64,000 nt of DNA from Bubalus kerabau. Its lineage: Eukaryota; Chordata; Mammalia; Artiodactyla; Bovidae. This document shows positions 1 through 10,865 of the stretch, piece by piece. The stretch is from assembly GCF_029407905.1 (NCBI RefSeq), contig NC_073627.1, positions 49,097,001 through 49,161,000 of the forward strand. Direction: 5' to 3'. The notes under the pieces are model-generated. The model was given only the letters and a program-made list of their open reading frames with translations, searched no databases and was not told the origin of the DNA. Numbering within the stretch: the stretch's first letter is position 1; each line of letters begins with the position of its first letter. The translations under genes were made by a program, and so were the position numbers.

Positions 1-289
1 TCAGGTGACGTGCTCTGCAGCCCAGGGGAAGGAGAGGTGACTCCAGCTTGGGGAGGGAAAGGACCAGGAAAGCGTGATGGGGCAAAGAGCACTGATAAAC
101 AGGGCCTCGATATAGGTAAGATCTGTCCATGTGGACACAGTGTGGTCAGCGCATGGTGGGTACCACAAGCAGAGGGCATTGTGTAAGTGAACACCTTGAG
201 ATGGGAAGTCCAGGGGCATGGCTGGCCAGGAGGAAATGGACCTGTTTCCATAGTGTGCATGAATGGAAAAGACAAGACCGAGAAGTCAG
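1..289. other. Unassigned non-coding sequence
   Basis: No recognisable exon or young repeat. Short open frames on both strands overlap each other and have no family resemblance. It may be the degraded upstream part of the ancient repeat that becomes recognisable from about 290. Confidence 0.4.
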
Positions 290-520
290 TAGAGGCAACA
301 AGTCATCGGCCTTGCATGCCAGGATGAGAAGTGTAGGCTTCATTTAGCCAAAAATGGGGACTCACTGGGGCATTTTGAGTAGGACAGTGACCCCGCCAGA
401 CAGGAACATTAATATCCAAGACAAATGAGGAGGGAGAAGCCAGTTAGGAGGCCATCAGAAAGACAGTGAGGCCTGAAGTAGGCCAGGGGAGGGAATAGGG
501 AGGGACAGCAGATGACCCCA
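290..520 (+). repeat. Ancient mammalian interspersed repeat, fragment
   Basis: Resembles the middle of an old repeat whose pieces recur in this window (about 19365, 25895, 41600 and 47151..48110). Shared phrases include CCAGTTAGGAGGCCAT and a block around 'gccttg..tgccaggatgag'. I recognise the pattern as dispersed but cannot assign a family name. Confidence 0.4.
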
Positions 521-732
521 ACGACATTGTGGAGGCAGAATGGTCAGGGAAGGGTGGTTGTGGGAGAAAGAGCTCAGATTTGGGCTTGGACCTGGACTGC
601 CTGGCTCCCAGAGTTGCTGGGAAGGTCACCAGGACCTTGAACGGACAGCAAGGGCACTTGACTGTCTGATGGCATCCCAGGAGCCAGATCCCAGCCTGAC
701 ATCTAGCGGGTGTTTGATGAATACAGAAGGAA

Positions 733-803
733 TGATGGGGGTGGGTGGGGTGGGTGTGGATGGACAAGTGAGTGCATGAATGAAGAGATGAATGAATGAG
801 TGA
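733..803. repeat. Low-complexity GGTG / GAAT tract
   Basis: A G/T-rich run is followed by imperfect repeats of ATGA/GAAT. Ordinary mammalian simple sequence. Confidence 0.7.
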
Positions 804-954
804 AAGAAGCAGGGGAGGGAGGTGAGAGGCAAAGAAGCTTCTTCCAGTGCCTCCAGAGGAAGCTTCCTGACCCTTCTTCCACCTCCCCGAGCTCAATCCC
901 TAGCCTACACACAGCCCTGGACTGAGCCAGGGTTTCCACAGCTGCAGGACATTA

Positions 955-1022
955 GGTGGAGGAGGAGGAGGGAGGGAGGGATGAGCGAGGGGGGAAGGCA
1001 GAGGGGAGGGCAGGGAAGGTTT
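955..1022. repeat. Purine-rich (GGA)n tract
   Basis: Almost unbroken G/A on the plus strand, with repeated GGAGG and GGGA units. Imperfect simple repeat. Confidence 0.7.
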
Positions 1023-1413
1023 AAACATGATGAACTGCTCGCCATGCACCATCGGCATCCCTCCGCCTTCTGAAAAACAGGAGTACTTATTAATAGAAGC
1101 AAATGATACTTAAAACCCAGTTAGCGGGGCTGTGATTTAAGACCTCTCTGTATGTGTTCCCCACCAGCCTGCCAGTTTGGGGCATGGATGGCAGCCACTC
1201 CTGGGGCTATGACCTCAGCTGAGCCAGGGACCAACACAGGGAGAAGCCCACTGCTTCCTTGATGTGGGGCCTGGCCCAGGGACCAATGGTGTCTAAGCTC
1301 ACCTGGGGCCTGGGAGCTAGGATCTCCTGCCTCCAGGCAGCCCTCCAGTGGGGACCACTCCTTCCCTTTCAGACACATCACTCACCTGCCAGTCAGTTAT
1401 CACACTGCAAATA

Positions 1414-1852
1414 TTATTAATGGGGATGTACGGATGTGAGAGAAGGACCCTCAAAAAGACAGAGCACCGAAGAAATGATGTTTTCAAACTGTGGTGCTGG
1501 AGAAGACTCTTGAGAGTCCCTGAGACATCAAGGAGATCAAACCCGTCAATCAGGAAATCAACCCTGAATACTCATTGGAAGGACTGAAGCTGAAGCTGAA
1601 GCTTCAATACTTTGGCCACCTGATGGAAGAGCCAACTCATTGAAAAAGACCCTGCTGTTGGGAAAGATTGAGGGCAGGAGGAGACAGGGATGACAGAGGA
1701 TGAGATGGTTGGATGACATCACCAATTCAATGGACATGAACTTGGGCAATCACTGGGAGATGGTGAGGGACAGAGAGACCTGGTGTGCTGCAGTCCACGA
1801 GGTTGCAAAGAATCAGACACAAGTTGGCGACTGATCAACAACAACAACATTG
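1414..1852 (+). mobile_element. BovB (RTE LINE) 3' end fragment
   Basis: Matches the C-terminal coding part and 3' end of BovB. The plus strand encodes decayed forms of the conserved words LWCWRRLLRVP, YFGHLM and MRWLDDI, then ends in an AACAACAACAAC tail. It is 5'-truncated, as usual for target-primed insertion. In-frame breaks (e.g. near 1590 and 1625) make it non-coding. Confidence 0.9.
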
Positions 1853-1985
1853 TGCACCCATTCTCATTAGATCTTCACAGCAGCACTGTGAGCTCTCTCC
1901 CCAGTTCACAGATGAAAAAACCGAGACTCAGAGAATGTGACTTCCTCCGGTTCATGCAGTCAGGGGCGGTTGCGGGTCCAACATG
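1853..1985 (+). repeat. MIR SINE
   Basis: Core-SINE pattern: 'cattctcattagatcttcacagcag', then 'cagatgaaaaaaccgagactcagag'. It matches the MIR core and the deep mammalian consensus 'acagatgaggaaactgaggc'. Confidence 0.7.
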
Positions 1986-2149
1986 AAGCATAAAGGGGTG
2001 GCTGATCACCTCCCACTGCCCCTCTCACATTTGTGCAAAACAGGGATTGGAGGGGGGAACTGATGCAAATCAATCCCTCCCCTGCCAGGAATAGAAAATG
2101 CCACCCAGGCAGGAGGGCAGGCAGAGGAGTCCTCAGAATCATCGTATTG

Positions 2150-2345
2150 ATGAGAGTGAATATTCCTGCAATTTTCCCTTTGTCAGGTCCTCCTGTGCAC
2201 TAGAAGTGAATCAACTCATTTAACCCCATGGGAACAACAATAACTATCTCTCCTGTACAGGTTAAGTGTCTGGGGAGGGAAGAGACTCGTCCCTGCACAG
2301 CCAGGACATGGCACAGCCTGGACTCAAACCCAGGTCATTCAGCGC
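2150..2345 (+). repeat. MIR SINE
   Basis: The order 'tcaactcatttaacccc', an acag/gttaag core, 'gcacagcc', then 'actcaaacccaggtc' follows the MIR consensus through its 3' half. Confidence 0.75.
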
Positions 2346-2503
2346 CACAGCCAGGGCCCTACACCTCCTCCAGTTCCAAAACTGCTCTAAGTTTTGTGCA
2401 GGGTTAATGCTGCCCCTAAGTTCTCTGGTTGGTTAAGTGGAGACAGTGACAGTACTTGACATACAGCATGGTTATAAAAAGCTAGCTGAGAACACGGCTA
2501 CAG

Positions 2504-2702
2504 CGTGTGTTGGTCGCTCAGTCATGTCCAACTCTTCGCAATCCCATGGACTGTAGCCCACCAGGCTCCTCTGTCCATGGAATTCTCCAGGCAAGAATAC
2601 AGAAGTGGGTTGCCATTTCCTTCTCCAGGGGATCTTCCGGACCAAGGGATCACACCCTGGTCCCCTGCATTGCAGGCAGATTCTTTACCATCTGAGCCAA
2701 CT
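2504..2702 (-). mobile_element. Bov-tA SINE (first duplicate unit)
   Basis: Reverse complement of the ruminant tRNA-derived SINE with a BovB-derived tail: 'gtcgctcagtcatgtcc', 'atggactgtagcccaccagg' and 'caggcagattctttacc' are diagnostic. It lacks the last bases present in the second unit. Confidence 0.9.
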
Positions 2703-2740
2703 GCATGGTTATAAAAAGCTAGTTGAGAATATGGCTACAG

Positions 2741-2951
2741 ACTCTGAGTGAAGTCATTCAGTCGAGTCTGACTCTTTGTGACCCTATGGGCTGTAGCTTA
2801 CCAGGCTCCTCCATCCATGGGATTCTCCAGGCAAGAATACTGGAATGGGTTGCCATTTCCTTCTCCAGGGGATCTTCCAGACCCAGGGATTGAACCCTGG
2901 TTTCCCACATTGCAGGCAGACTCATTACCGTCTGAGCCACCAGGGAAGCCC
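2741..2951 (-). mobile_element. Bov-tA SINE (second duplicate unit)
   Basis: Full-length reverse-oriented Bov-tA ending in 'ccaccagggaagccc'. Its flank is nearly identical to that of the preceding copy. Confidence 0.9.
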
Positions 2952-3046
2952 TAAACTGCCAAATGCCATATAGTGGATCTTATCACAGTTCCTGGGGCTT
3001 GGCTGGCACCTAGGGAGCCACTTTTTGTGTTCAAAAGACAGAGAGG

Positions 3047-3324
3047 GACTTCCCTTGTGACTCAGTGTGAAGAATCTGCCTGCTAATGCAGGGGACATGG
3101 GTTCAGTCCCTGGTCCAGGAAGATTCCACCTGCCAAGGGCAACAAAGTTCACAAGCCACAACTACTGAACCTGCTCTCTAGAGGCCCTGAGCTGCAACTA
3201 CGGAAGGCTTCAGGCCCCAGATCCTGTGCTCTGTAACTAGAGAAGCCACCACAATGAGAAACGTGGGTGTTGCAACTAGAGAAAGTCCACGAGCAGCAAC
3301 AAAGACCCAGCACAGCCAAAAAAC
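3047..3324 (+). mobile_element. CHR-2-type tRNA-Glu-derived SINE with TSD
   Basis: Starts with the tRNA-like 'gacttccc', carries a B-box-like 'gggttcagtccc', then the body 'ctagagaagccaccacaatg' and 'gacccagcacagccaaaaaa'. Flanked by a 12-base target-site duplication with one mismatch: AAAGACAGAGAG at 3034..3045 and AAAGACAGAAAG at 3325..3336. Confidence 0.9.
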
Positions 3325-3336
3325 AAAGACAGAAAG

Positions 3337-3847
3337 GAGAGGAATTGATGGGAGTAGACGGGAGGCCAAGCAGGTGTGTGAACAGGGAGGCAGAGGCTGG
3401 GAGGCAGCTGGACAGAAGGAGCTAGGACAGTGCCAGTGAGGAAAGACAGAAAGAGCGAAGTCACTCAGTGCAAACTAGGGCTCCTGGGACTTGCTGTCAC
3501 TGCCCCTCTCTGATCCCAGTTTTCTCCTCTGAAAATAAAGTGGGGCTGGGAGGTAGGGACAGTGGTGAGTGGAGTAAGGATGCTCCCTGAGGTCATGTCC
3601 ACTCTCTCAGCACTGTTTCACTTTTCCTGAGAGCTGGTCTGCAGCACAGTGGAGCACAAGAAACAGATCTGGGGGTGTGGGTGTGGTATAATAGCCAGCA
3701 TTCCACAAGCGTTGCTACTGGAGTCCTAGAATGCCAAGAAAATGTGGATGTCCCCACTTCGAGCCCTCCATCCCGCCCATCCTATACTCTCCCTACCAAC
3801 TGCTCCAAGATACTGAGTAAATGGAGCATGGGGGACATAGCAGATAG
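3337..3847. other. Unique non-coding sequence
   Basis: No repeat, RNA or exon recognised. Short ORFs only. Confidence 0.5.
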
Positions 3848-3955
3848 TCATGGATCTACTCTGAGCCTCAGTTTTCCTCATCTGTATAATGGGGGCAGAG
3901 GGACTGTGGCAAGGTGGTTGCTTAGGTCCCTAACAGCTCTGCTAGTCTAGGGTTC
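3848..3955 (-). repeat. MIR SINE fragment
   Basis: The antisense core 'gagcctcagttttcctcatctgtataatggg' and the following bases correspond to the reverse complement of the MIR core. Confidence 0.75.
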
Positions 3956-4164
3956 TGGCCTTCAAGTGAAGCTTATTTTTTCACAAGGCTGTCTGTGTCT
4001 CAGGGGATAGGAGCTAGGAGAGGGTGGGAGCAGGGCTAACTTAGTACTTCCTGGGCTAAAACACTCTCCAGAGGAAGATGAGATGGAAGATGGGTGCCCC
4101 ATGGCTGAGGAGAAGAGAATAAAGGAGGGACTTCAGCTCTGTGCTAGATTCTGAATCAGCTTGG

Positions 4165-4290
4165 AAAAAGAATGCTACTTCCTCCAGGAAACCCTCCTCG
4201 ACTGTCCTGGGTGCTGACCACCTAAGTACATGGTGATCATCCCCACCTCTTCCCCATTTCCAGCCCATTCCCACATGGGTGCCCCCACAC
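4165..4290 (+). repeat. L2 LINE 3' fragment (probable)
   Basis: 'acttcctccaggaaaccctcc' resembles the L2 3' phrase 'cacctcctccaggaagccttcc'. The remainder is strongly diverged. Confidence 0.4.
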
Positions 4291-4639
4291 ACTCACATGC
4301 ACTGACTCTCCAGCCCTACATCTCCAGGTGTCCCACTGACTGACCACATGTCCCCACCACACTGACCTCTGAGCCCTGCCTAGGACTCCCTAGAAAACGT
4401 GAGAAGTCACGGCATCTGTCCTGCTTTCTGATTGCCTTCCACTTTGAGTTTGCAGGCTTTTTGACTGCTTGTGGACTTCAAGCTCAGATAATGCGCAGCA
4501 CTTTACAAGGAAAAAAAAATAAAGAGAAAGCTGGGAAATAAATACAGAGCCTGCCTCCTTCTCAGGCCACTGTTCTGACTGGGCTCTGAGAAAGAGCCTG
4601 TGACATGGGGCCCCTCAGAAGCCACTCCATTATGCGAGT

Positions 4640-4815
4640 TTCCCAGTGTGTTCAAACAATGAGACTTTGCCAAATTCAGCCTACAAAAGGTATGGTATAT
4701 ATTACAACTTCACATTTAACAATTTAAAGCTTTAACACAAAAATTACAATGTATTTAATATGATCACTCTATTAACAAGATAATTACAGGTTCATTTTTA
4801 ATTAATTCATAACAT
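4640..4815. promoter_or_regulatory. AT-rich unique block, possible conserved element
   Basis: A compact AT-rich block in GC-richer surroundings with TTAATTAATTCATAA and TAATTAC cores that fit homeodomain sites. No repeat family recognised. Regulatory status is inference only. Confidence 0.2.
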
Positions 4816-5149
4816 GCTGCAGATGGTGAGGTCTGGTTGTAGGACTAAGTTTAAAGTTACAGGTTGAACAGTCTCTTTGGAACCTGTCGAGGGCCTCTGA
4901 GACAGGAGAAATAAACTCATCTGAAATACACGGCAAGAGTTGAATGTGAGCATGGGGGACCCGACTTGAAAGCATCTCCCACCCCTTCGTGCCCCCCACT
5001 CCATTCCCCCGTGACAAGCTCTGCTCCCAAACCTGTCACTACTCTGAGATACCCTAAAACCTAGACCAGGGAGGAAATTTCTTGCTTAATAGTCCAGACT
5101 CCTCCATCAATCAGATAGGGGGTACCAAGGCCGCGGGAAGCAGAAACAG

Positions 5150-5288
5150 CACTGGATTTGGAGCCAAAAGAGTCTGTTTTCAAACAGACTTACTAATTTC
5201 ACTTACTACTTATGTGGCCTCAGAAAACTCAGTTCACCCCTCTGTGCCCCCAGGCTCCTTATCTGTGAAGTGGGCACAAATAAAGCCC
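5150..5288 (-). repeat. MIR SINE
   Basis: The order 'ggagccaaaagagtctg', 'ttatgtggcctcag', 'ctccttatctgtgaagtggg' is the reverse complement of MIR. Confidence 0.7.
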
Positions 5289-5297
5289 ACCTTCTGG

Positions 5298-5485
5298 GCT
5301 TCCCTGGTGGCTCAGATGGTAAAGACTCTGCCTGTAATACAGGAGACTGGGTTTGATCCCTGGGTTAAAAAGATCCCCAAGGAGAAGGGAATGGCTCCCC
5401 ACTTTAGTATTCTTGCCTGGAGAATTCCACGGACAGAGAAAAGTCTTGAAAAGAGTCGGACACGACTGAGCAACTTTCCCCTCCT
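5298..5485 (+). mobile_element. Bov-tA SINE
   Basis: Begins 'gggcttccctggtggctcag', has the B-box-like 'gggtttgatccc', and ends 'agtcggacacgactgagcaac' with the BovB-like tail. Some internal loss around 5441..5455. Confidence 0.93.
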
Positions 5486-7029
5486 GGCACTGCAGTGAGG
5501 TACCCAGCAACGGGCATTGGTGACATGACTCCTGCCTGGGACAGATGAGCACGGCGTCAACAAGACTGACAGCAGAACTGAGATTAAGACCTGAGCCAGG
5601 GGGCCACGCCTTCACTGCACTCACCCGGCCCTCCATTCTGAGTAGGAAGTGGACTTGGAGGACAGAGCGACCCCTAAGTCCAGGATCAGAGGGAGAAGCT
5701 CTGTTGCCTGGCTCTTACCCTCCAGCCATGAAAGCAGGGAGAGCTTGGGGTCATGGAAAAACTGACCACCTGGGAGGTCTACTGCTGAGGAGCATCCCAC
5801 CCCACCCCTGTCAGACCCAAGCAAAGCCGTGTGCACCCAGAGGCATCTGTCTGTGCAGGATAGAAATAGAATCAGTCAAACTGGCTCCTGCCCTGGGGGT
5901 TAAGGGACACTAGGAAGGCTTGGAGCCTGGACAGAAGGACCCCCAGCAAGCCTGGCTCTGGACTCCAGGGACTGACTCAGAGACCTGCTCCCCAGCAATC
6001 CTCCCCATTTCTCTTTCATCTCAAAACCAGAACCGGAGCCCGAGGATTCCAAGAGTGTTGAAGAGGACAACAATGGCCCACCCCCTGCCTCCCAAGCCCT
6101 CCCTGGGGGGCAGGGGCTGTTGGGAGGGAGCCTCCAGATTGGAAGCCATGAAGCCGCTCAGCAAGGAGAGGGCCCCCTTCCCTGGCCCCCACCCGCATGG
6201 AGCAAGGAGCACCCACTGGGCAGAGCTGAAAGCCTCCTAGCGCTGGAGTCAGTCTTTGAACCGGGACCCTCCTCCACTGCGTCCCTTCCCTCACCTGCAT
6301 ACGCTGTTGAGGTGAACCTTCTAGAATGCAATCTGACCAGGTGATCCTCATTTCATCTCTCATGACTCCCATCACCTGCAGATCAATGAGCAAACCATGC
6401 AGCAGGGACCAGCTTCCTCTCTCATGACTCAGTGCTGGACACACAGTCTGCTGCCCGGGGAGGCCAGCTCTTCTCTGTTGAGCACCTTGCAGGTCAGCCC
6501 TTTCCAAGGGGAGCCTGAAACCCTCAAGCCAGGAGGAGACAGACCCCGCCCCAGGTCAGTAGGTAGCAAGTGAGCGAAAGGCCACATACCTCCCCTCTAT
6601 AGGGGTGCAGGGTTATCAGAGTTCCTGGAGAAAACCCAGTTTCAAGCAGATAGAAAAGAAATGTGACTCCCAGCTGCCACAGCCCTCCAAGGACCCCCCT
6701 CACAAGCCTCCCTAAACCAGCCTAACAGGCTGCCCCCAACCCCGGGAGGCCTCTGCCCATCCCCCAGACTCCCAGACCCCCTGTTACATGTCAGGGCAGC
6801 TACCTGGGCCTCCAGGACCAACCCCACCATAGGTCCCACCCCTCTCCTTACCCACCCCACTCATCATCCCCTGCTCATGCAGTCTGTCTCCAGCTGGATC
6901 CAGGCCTCCCACACCCCCACACTTTGTCCCCAGGGCTTATCCCAGTATTGTCCTGCACGCCCCCTAGCCGGGCCCTATCTCCCACCACTTCCCACAACTC
7001 CCACCTCTCTGGATCCCCACTGACGTGGA
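5486..7029. other. GC-rich unique non-coding sequence
   Basis: Several overlapping open frames occur on both strands, favoured by high GC. None shows a recognisable domain or an exon bounded by convincing splice sites. A weak L2-like patch lies at about 6315..6420. Confidence 0.5.
6315..6420 (+). repeat. L2 LINE fragment (weak)
   Basis: 'tctagaatgcaatctgaccaggtgatcc' resembles the L2 phrase around 'aaatgcagatctgaccatgtcactcc'. Diverged. Confidence 0.35.
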
Positions 7030-7340
7030 CGTGAAAGTCACTCAGTCATGTCCAACTCTTTGTGACCCCATGGACTATATAGTCCATGGCATTCTCCAGG
7101 CCAGAATACTGCAGAGGTTAGCCTTTCCCTTCTCCAGGGCATCTTCCCAACCCAGGGATCCAAGCCAGGTCTCCCACATTGAAGGTGGATTCTTTACCAG
7201 CTGAGCCACAAGGGAAGCCCAAGAATACTAGAGTGGGTAGCCTATCCCTTCTCCAGTGGATCTTCCCAACCCAGGAACTGAACTGGGGTCTCCTGCATTG
7301 CAGGTGGATTCTTTACCAACTGAGCTATCAGGGAAGCCAG
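7030..7340 (-). mobile_element. Bov-A2 SINE (dimer), near full length
   Basis: Two linked Bov-A units. The first runs from 'gtgaaagtcactcagtcatg' to 'gccacaagggaagccc'. The second starts 'aagaatactagagtgggtag' and ends 'gagctatcagggaagcc'. The 'gactatatagtccatgg' segment and the second-unit junction are hallmarks of Bov-A2. Confidence 0.93.
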
Positions 7341-7468
7341 ATCCCCATTGGTCACTGACAAATGCACCCACTCCTCGACTTTCTCTGAAGGTTCCCTCCC
7401 CTTCTTGCTTGAGGTTTGGTTCCCCTCTGAGAACACAGGTTCTCCTACAGCCCTTTCAAACAGCATCT

Positions 7469-7483
7469 ATTTTTTTTTTTTTC
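7469..7483. repeat. Poly-T tract
   Basis: A run of T in unique sequence. No attached SINE or LINE recognised. Confidence 0.7.
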
Positions 7484-7589
7484 ACACTCCTTGCTCGTCA
7501 GTTTCACTTGCCAGCAATTTCCCTGGCATCTTCCTTTAACATCTTTGAAGGGCTCGGCATCAGATCCCTACCGCCTGCTCCCCGCTAGT

Positions 7590-8042
7590 TGCAGTCGTCG
7601 ACTCTAAAGCGTCTTCTCCAACATCACAGTTCGAAAGCATCAATTCCTCAGCACTCAGCCTTTTTTATAGTCTAACTCTCACATCCGTACATGACTACTG
7701 GAAAAACCATAGCTTTGACTAGACAGACCTTTGTGGGCAAAGTGATGTCTCTGCTTTTTAATACGCCGTCTAGGTTTGTCATAGCTTTTTCCCAAGGAGC
7801 CAGCCACTTTAATTTCGTGGCTGCAGTCACTGTCCACAGGGATTTTGGAGCCCGAGAAAATGAAGTCTGTGACAGTTACCATTTGTTTCCCATTTATTTG
7901 CCATGAAGTGATGGGACCAGATGCCATTTTCTTTGTTTTCTGAATGTTGAGTTTTAAGCCAGTTTTTTCACTCTCCTCTTTCACCTTCATGAGGAGGCTC
8001 TTTAGTTCCTCTTTGCTTTCTGCCATTAGAGTGGTGTAGCTA
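7590..8042 (-). pseudogene. BovB LINE fragment, RT C-terminal region
   Basis: The minus strand encodes decayed BovB: 'LMAESKEELKSLLMKV', 'GLKLNIQKTKKM', 'ASGPITSW'. It stops 5' of the YADD box and lacks the last ~300 bases of BovB, so it is truncated at both ends. Frame disruptions near 7840 and 7660. Confidence 0.88.
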
Positions 8043-8904
8043 CTGAAAAACACAAAGATATCTTAAACAACAACAGCAACAGACCACACTCGCTGATGAG
8101 CTGAGCACTCACTGCACAGCCTTCTCCATCAAACTCCCATCACTTGTCAGCATCCGTGAAGACAGTTCCGTCAGTATACTGGCCTCTCGATTCTTTGGGA
8201 TCTCCTTCCTCTATCCTGCCATGTGCTCATTCTCTAGACCCTGCATCATCATGTCTTCACCTCCGTTGAAATCTTGATTGTAAATATCTCTGAAAACACT
8301 CTGCCCATCACCCCTCTCCTTCCAACTCACCCACTGTGGTACCCCCATCCTAGCAGCGCTGACCTCACTGAGGCCCCTTCCACTTTCTCAGATCTGTCAC
8401 CTTGATGCTGTCCCCCTTAACAGCCCTGGATTCCATGGATCAGCCCTCCAGCCATCCCTCCACAAGTGCCCCCCAAACTCTTGGATATGGTTGTAACAGA
8501 GGCCTCAGCCGATCCCACAGGAGCTGTGGAGTAGGTTGGTTCTTCCAAGACATCCCAGGCAGGCAGTCAAGCCTTACCACCTGCACCAGCCTGTCCTGGC
8601 TGTGGGATGGCTTCCCCAGACCCGGGACACTTCCCTGATTGGACCAGACAGCTCTCTTCCACTGACCACAATACCTCGCAAAGGGTTCAGCTGAGAGCGC
8701 TCAGTCGCCCACTTTCCTAGCCACAGAGGAGCAGGGATGCAGCTCCCCACCATGGTGCCCACAGCCTCCAAGACCCATATGCCCTGTCTCCTAGCCCCCA
8801 ATGCCTTCCCACCACTGTCCCCCATGTTTATTCGGCTCCAGCCACGCTGACCATCATTCAGCCCATAAACCATGCCAAGCTCGAGAACTCTGCTCATTCT
8901 GTTT
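8043..8904. other. Unique non-coding sequence
   Basis: No repeat or exon recognised. Pyrimidine-rich with short ORFs. Confidence 0.45.
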
Positions 8905-9030
8905 TCTCTGGGCCTCAGTTTCCCCATTTGGAAAACGAAGGAAAGAATCACATTGCCTCACAGGGTGGTTGAGAGGATAAAAGTGTCAAGACGTGTAAAG
9001 AGCAGCGCTTGGCATGTGGCGGGGTCATGT
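8905..9030 (-). repeat. MIR SINE
   Basis: 'gggcctcagtttccccatttgg', 'gtggttgagaggataaaag' and 'gcgcttggcatgtgg' form the antisense MIR series. Confidence 0.8.
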
Positions 9031-9689
9031 AATCAGAAGTAGTGGCAATGACAATGATGAGAGAGGACACTCTTCCCCGTTTCCTGCTGTAAACACCCTC
9101 AAATACACAGGGCAGCTTCCCCTCAACAAAGAGATTTCTAGCCCAAAACGTCAGTAGTCTTAAGGCTGAGAAATCTCGATTTCCATGTTGATTTTCTGTC
9201 TCCTCCACAACGAGAAGCTTTGTCTTATCCTCCCTGATGGCCCCAGTATTGACACCTTGTAGATGCTCAGTAAATAGCTGTTGGCTGGCGGGGCTCATAC
9301 GCCCTCGATATGGAGCAGGGGCGCCGAAACCTTCGCTATGTGAACATGTGATCGCTCAGTGACTTTAGAGCCTAGGATCTTGGTGAATCAAGCTTGGTTG
9401 ACCTCTCCAATTTTCAGTCTACAAGTTGTCCATTTGGAAACAACACAAATGTTCATTCATGGAACCGGCATGTACTTAGAGCTCACTGAGTCCTTGCCCG
9501 TCCACCCTTCAGAACTCGGAGCTCCGTGCGGTCATCCTTTCAGGCCTGCTGACATGTCACCTCCCTGGTGAAGTCTCCCCCATCCTTGCCCTTCCCAGGA
9601 GCCCACTCTCCTCCTTAGGCTTTCCAAAGCCCCATGTTTGCAGTGCTGTGAGCTTGAAATGCTCCTTTAGTTCTCGGCCTTATCAGAGT
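9031..9689. other. Unique sequence with weak L1/L2-like patches
   Basis: About 9420..9480 ('ccatttggaaacaacac..aatgttcattcatgg') resembles old L1 3' sequence. About 9550..9640 resembles L2 3' sequence. Neither is strong enough to annotate separately. Confidence 0.35.
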
Positions 9690-10390
9690 CCCCATTTTTA
9701 AAACAAATAGCTCACAATGGCTCTCTTACAATCCTGAAATGAAATTCATAGACTGTATAACCTACCTAGACACATCGTTTGAAAATATATCAACATAATG
9801 CCTTAACTATAATATAAAAGTAAAATAAAGAACATTCCTAATAAAATACATATTTCAATATGTAAATGCTCAGGTTCAACTACTCAAGAATGAAGAAGTC
9901 AGAACTCGCACCCACACGCCAAATCAGTGCGAAGGCCGCAACCTCAAAGGCTGCCTGACGCTCGCGGGTTGTATCTGGGACTCAAATACCACAAAGAGCG
10001 TTGCCATCGGAAATGTGATTTTCCAAAAGTGATGAATAACTCCGGGTAATGTTTCCAACAGAACAAAATACAATCTTCCTTCAATTTACACGGTAGTTGT
10101 ATTCCTGGAAATTCAGAGTGTATTAAATCTGTGACACACATGCTTTCTGTTTATATATAAAATGGAGTTAGGTTCCAGACTCAAGTAATTATAAACAGGT
10201 TTTCACCCACTTAAATGTCAACCAGGATATCTGAAAGCCATGCAGGACGTAGGATGACTCTTGGTTATGCAGGACTATCCCGTGTGGTTTGTAAGAGTTT
10301 AGGAATCCCTGGCCCTTCTCATCAATGCCAGCAACACCCTCTATAGTAACTGTGACCATCAAATTGCCCCCATTTATTCCCAAAACTCTC
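9690..10390. repeat. Unidentified old dispersed repeat, copy 1
   Basis: Shares an ordered set of words with 24120..24640: 'cttgaaatgaaattcagaga'-like at 9735, 'aacaaaatacaatcttcctt' near 10061, 'gtattcctggaaat' near 10096, and 'aacaggttttcac' near 10195. The collinear series spans several hundred bases. Family not recognised. Confidence 0.5.
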
Positions 10391-10459
10391 CCTCAAGGAC
10401 AGCACTGTTCCCGTAGAGATTTTCTATTCTCATTCAGTCTCAATTTTTAAAAATTCTCA

Positions 10460-10865
10460 ATATCATGACAGTTTCAATATCATGATAGGTGCAGAGCAGT
10501 TCAGCAATTCAGCCATACATATCCATGTATTCACTCTCCCCCAAACTCCCCTCCCAACCAGGCTGCCACATAACATTGAGCAGAGTTCCATGTGGTATAC
10601 AGTAGGTCCTTGTGGTTATCTATTTTAAATATAGTAGTGTGTATATGTCCATCCCAAACTCCCTAACTCTCCCTTCCCCTGATCCCTCCCACCGGCTACC
10701 ATAAGTTCGTTCTCTTAAGTCTGTGAGTCTCTTTCTGTTTTGTGAATGAGTTCATCTGTACCATTTCTTTTTAGAGTCTATGTATAAGGGAGATAGTGTG
10801 GACCTAGAGATTGTCATTCTGAGTGAAATAAGTCAGACAGAGGAGAAGTATCATATATTCTCATT
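10460..10865 (-). mobile_element. L1 3' fragment with 5' inversion
   Basis: 10460..10797 reads as antisense ruminant L1 3' sequence ('ggtatacagtaggtccttgtgg', 'tctgtgagtctctttctg'). 10800..10860 reads as sense L1 ('gacctagagattgtcattctgagtgaaataagtcagac'). In intact L1 these two pieces are neighbours in one orientation. Confidence 0.7.

Larger units (their letters stand above)
521..1413. other. Unique non-coding sequence with low-complexity tracts
   Basis: Contains a GGTG-rich and GAAT-like run (about 733..803) and a purine-rich (GGA) tract (about 955..1022). No exon structure. The ORFs here are mutually overlapping and biased by the tracts. Confidence 0.5.
2466..2951. repeat. Tandem duplication of a flank-plus-SINE unit
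   Basis: Two units lie head to tail. Each is a 38-base flank (2466..2503 and 2703..2740, identical except for three C/T differences) followed by a minus-strand Bov-tA. The first SINE stops at 'gagcca' and runs straight into the second flank; the second SINE continues to its full 'gggaagccc' terminus. This is best explained by local duplication after SINE insertion. Confidence 0.75.

Noticed and set aside
2466..2951. Direct repeats suggesting a CRISPR-like array
   Set aside because: Only two units, each containing a SINE, in a mammalian genome.
5298..5370. tRNA-like sequence with A- and B-box resemblance in many places
   Set aside because: These are heads of Bov-tA and CHR-2 SINEs, not tRNA genes. 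They cannot fold as complete cloverleaves and are followed by SINE bodies.
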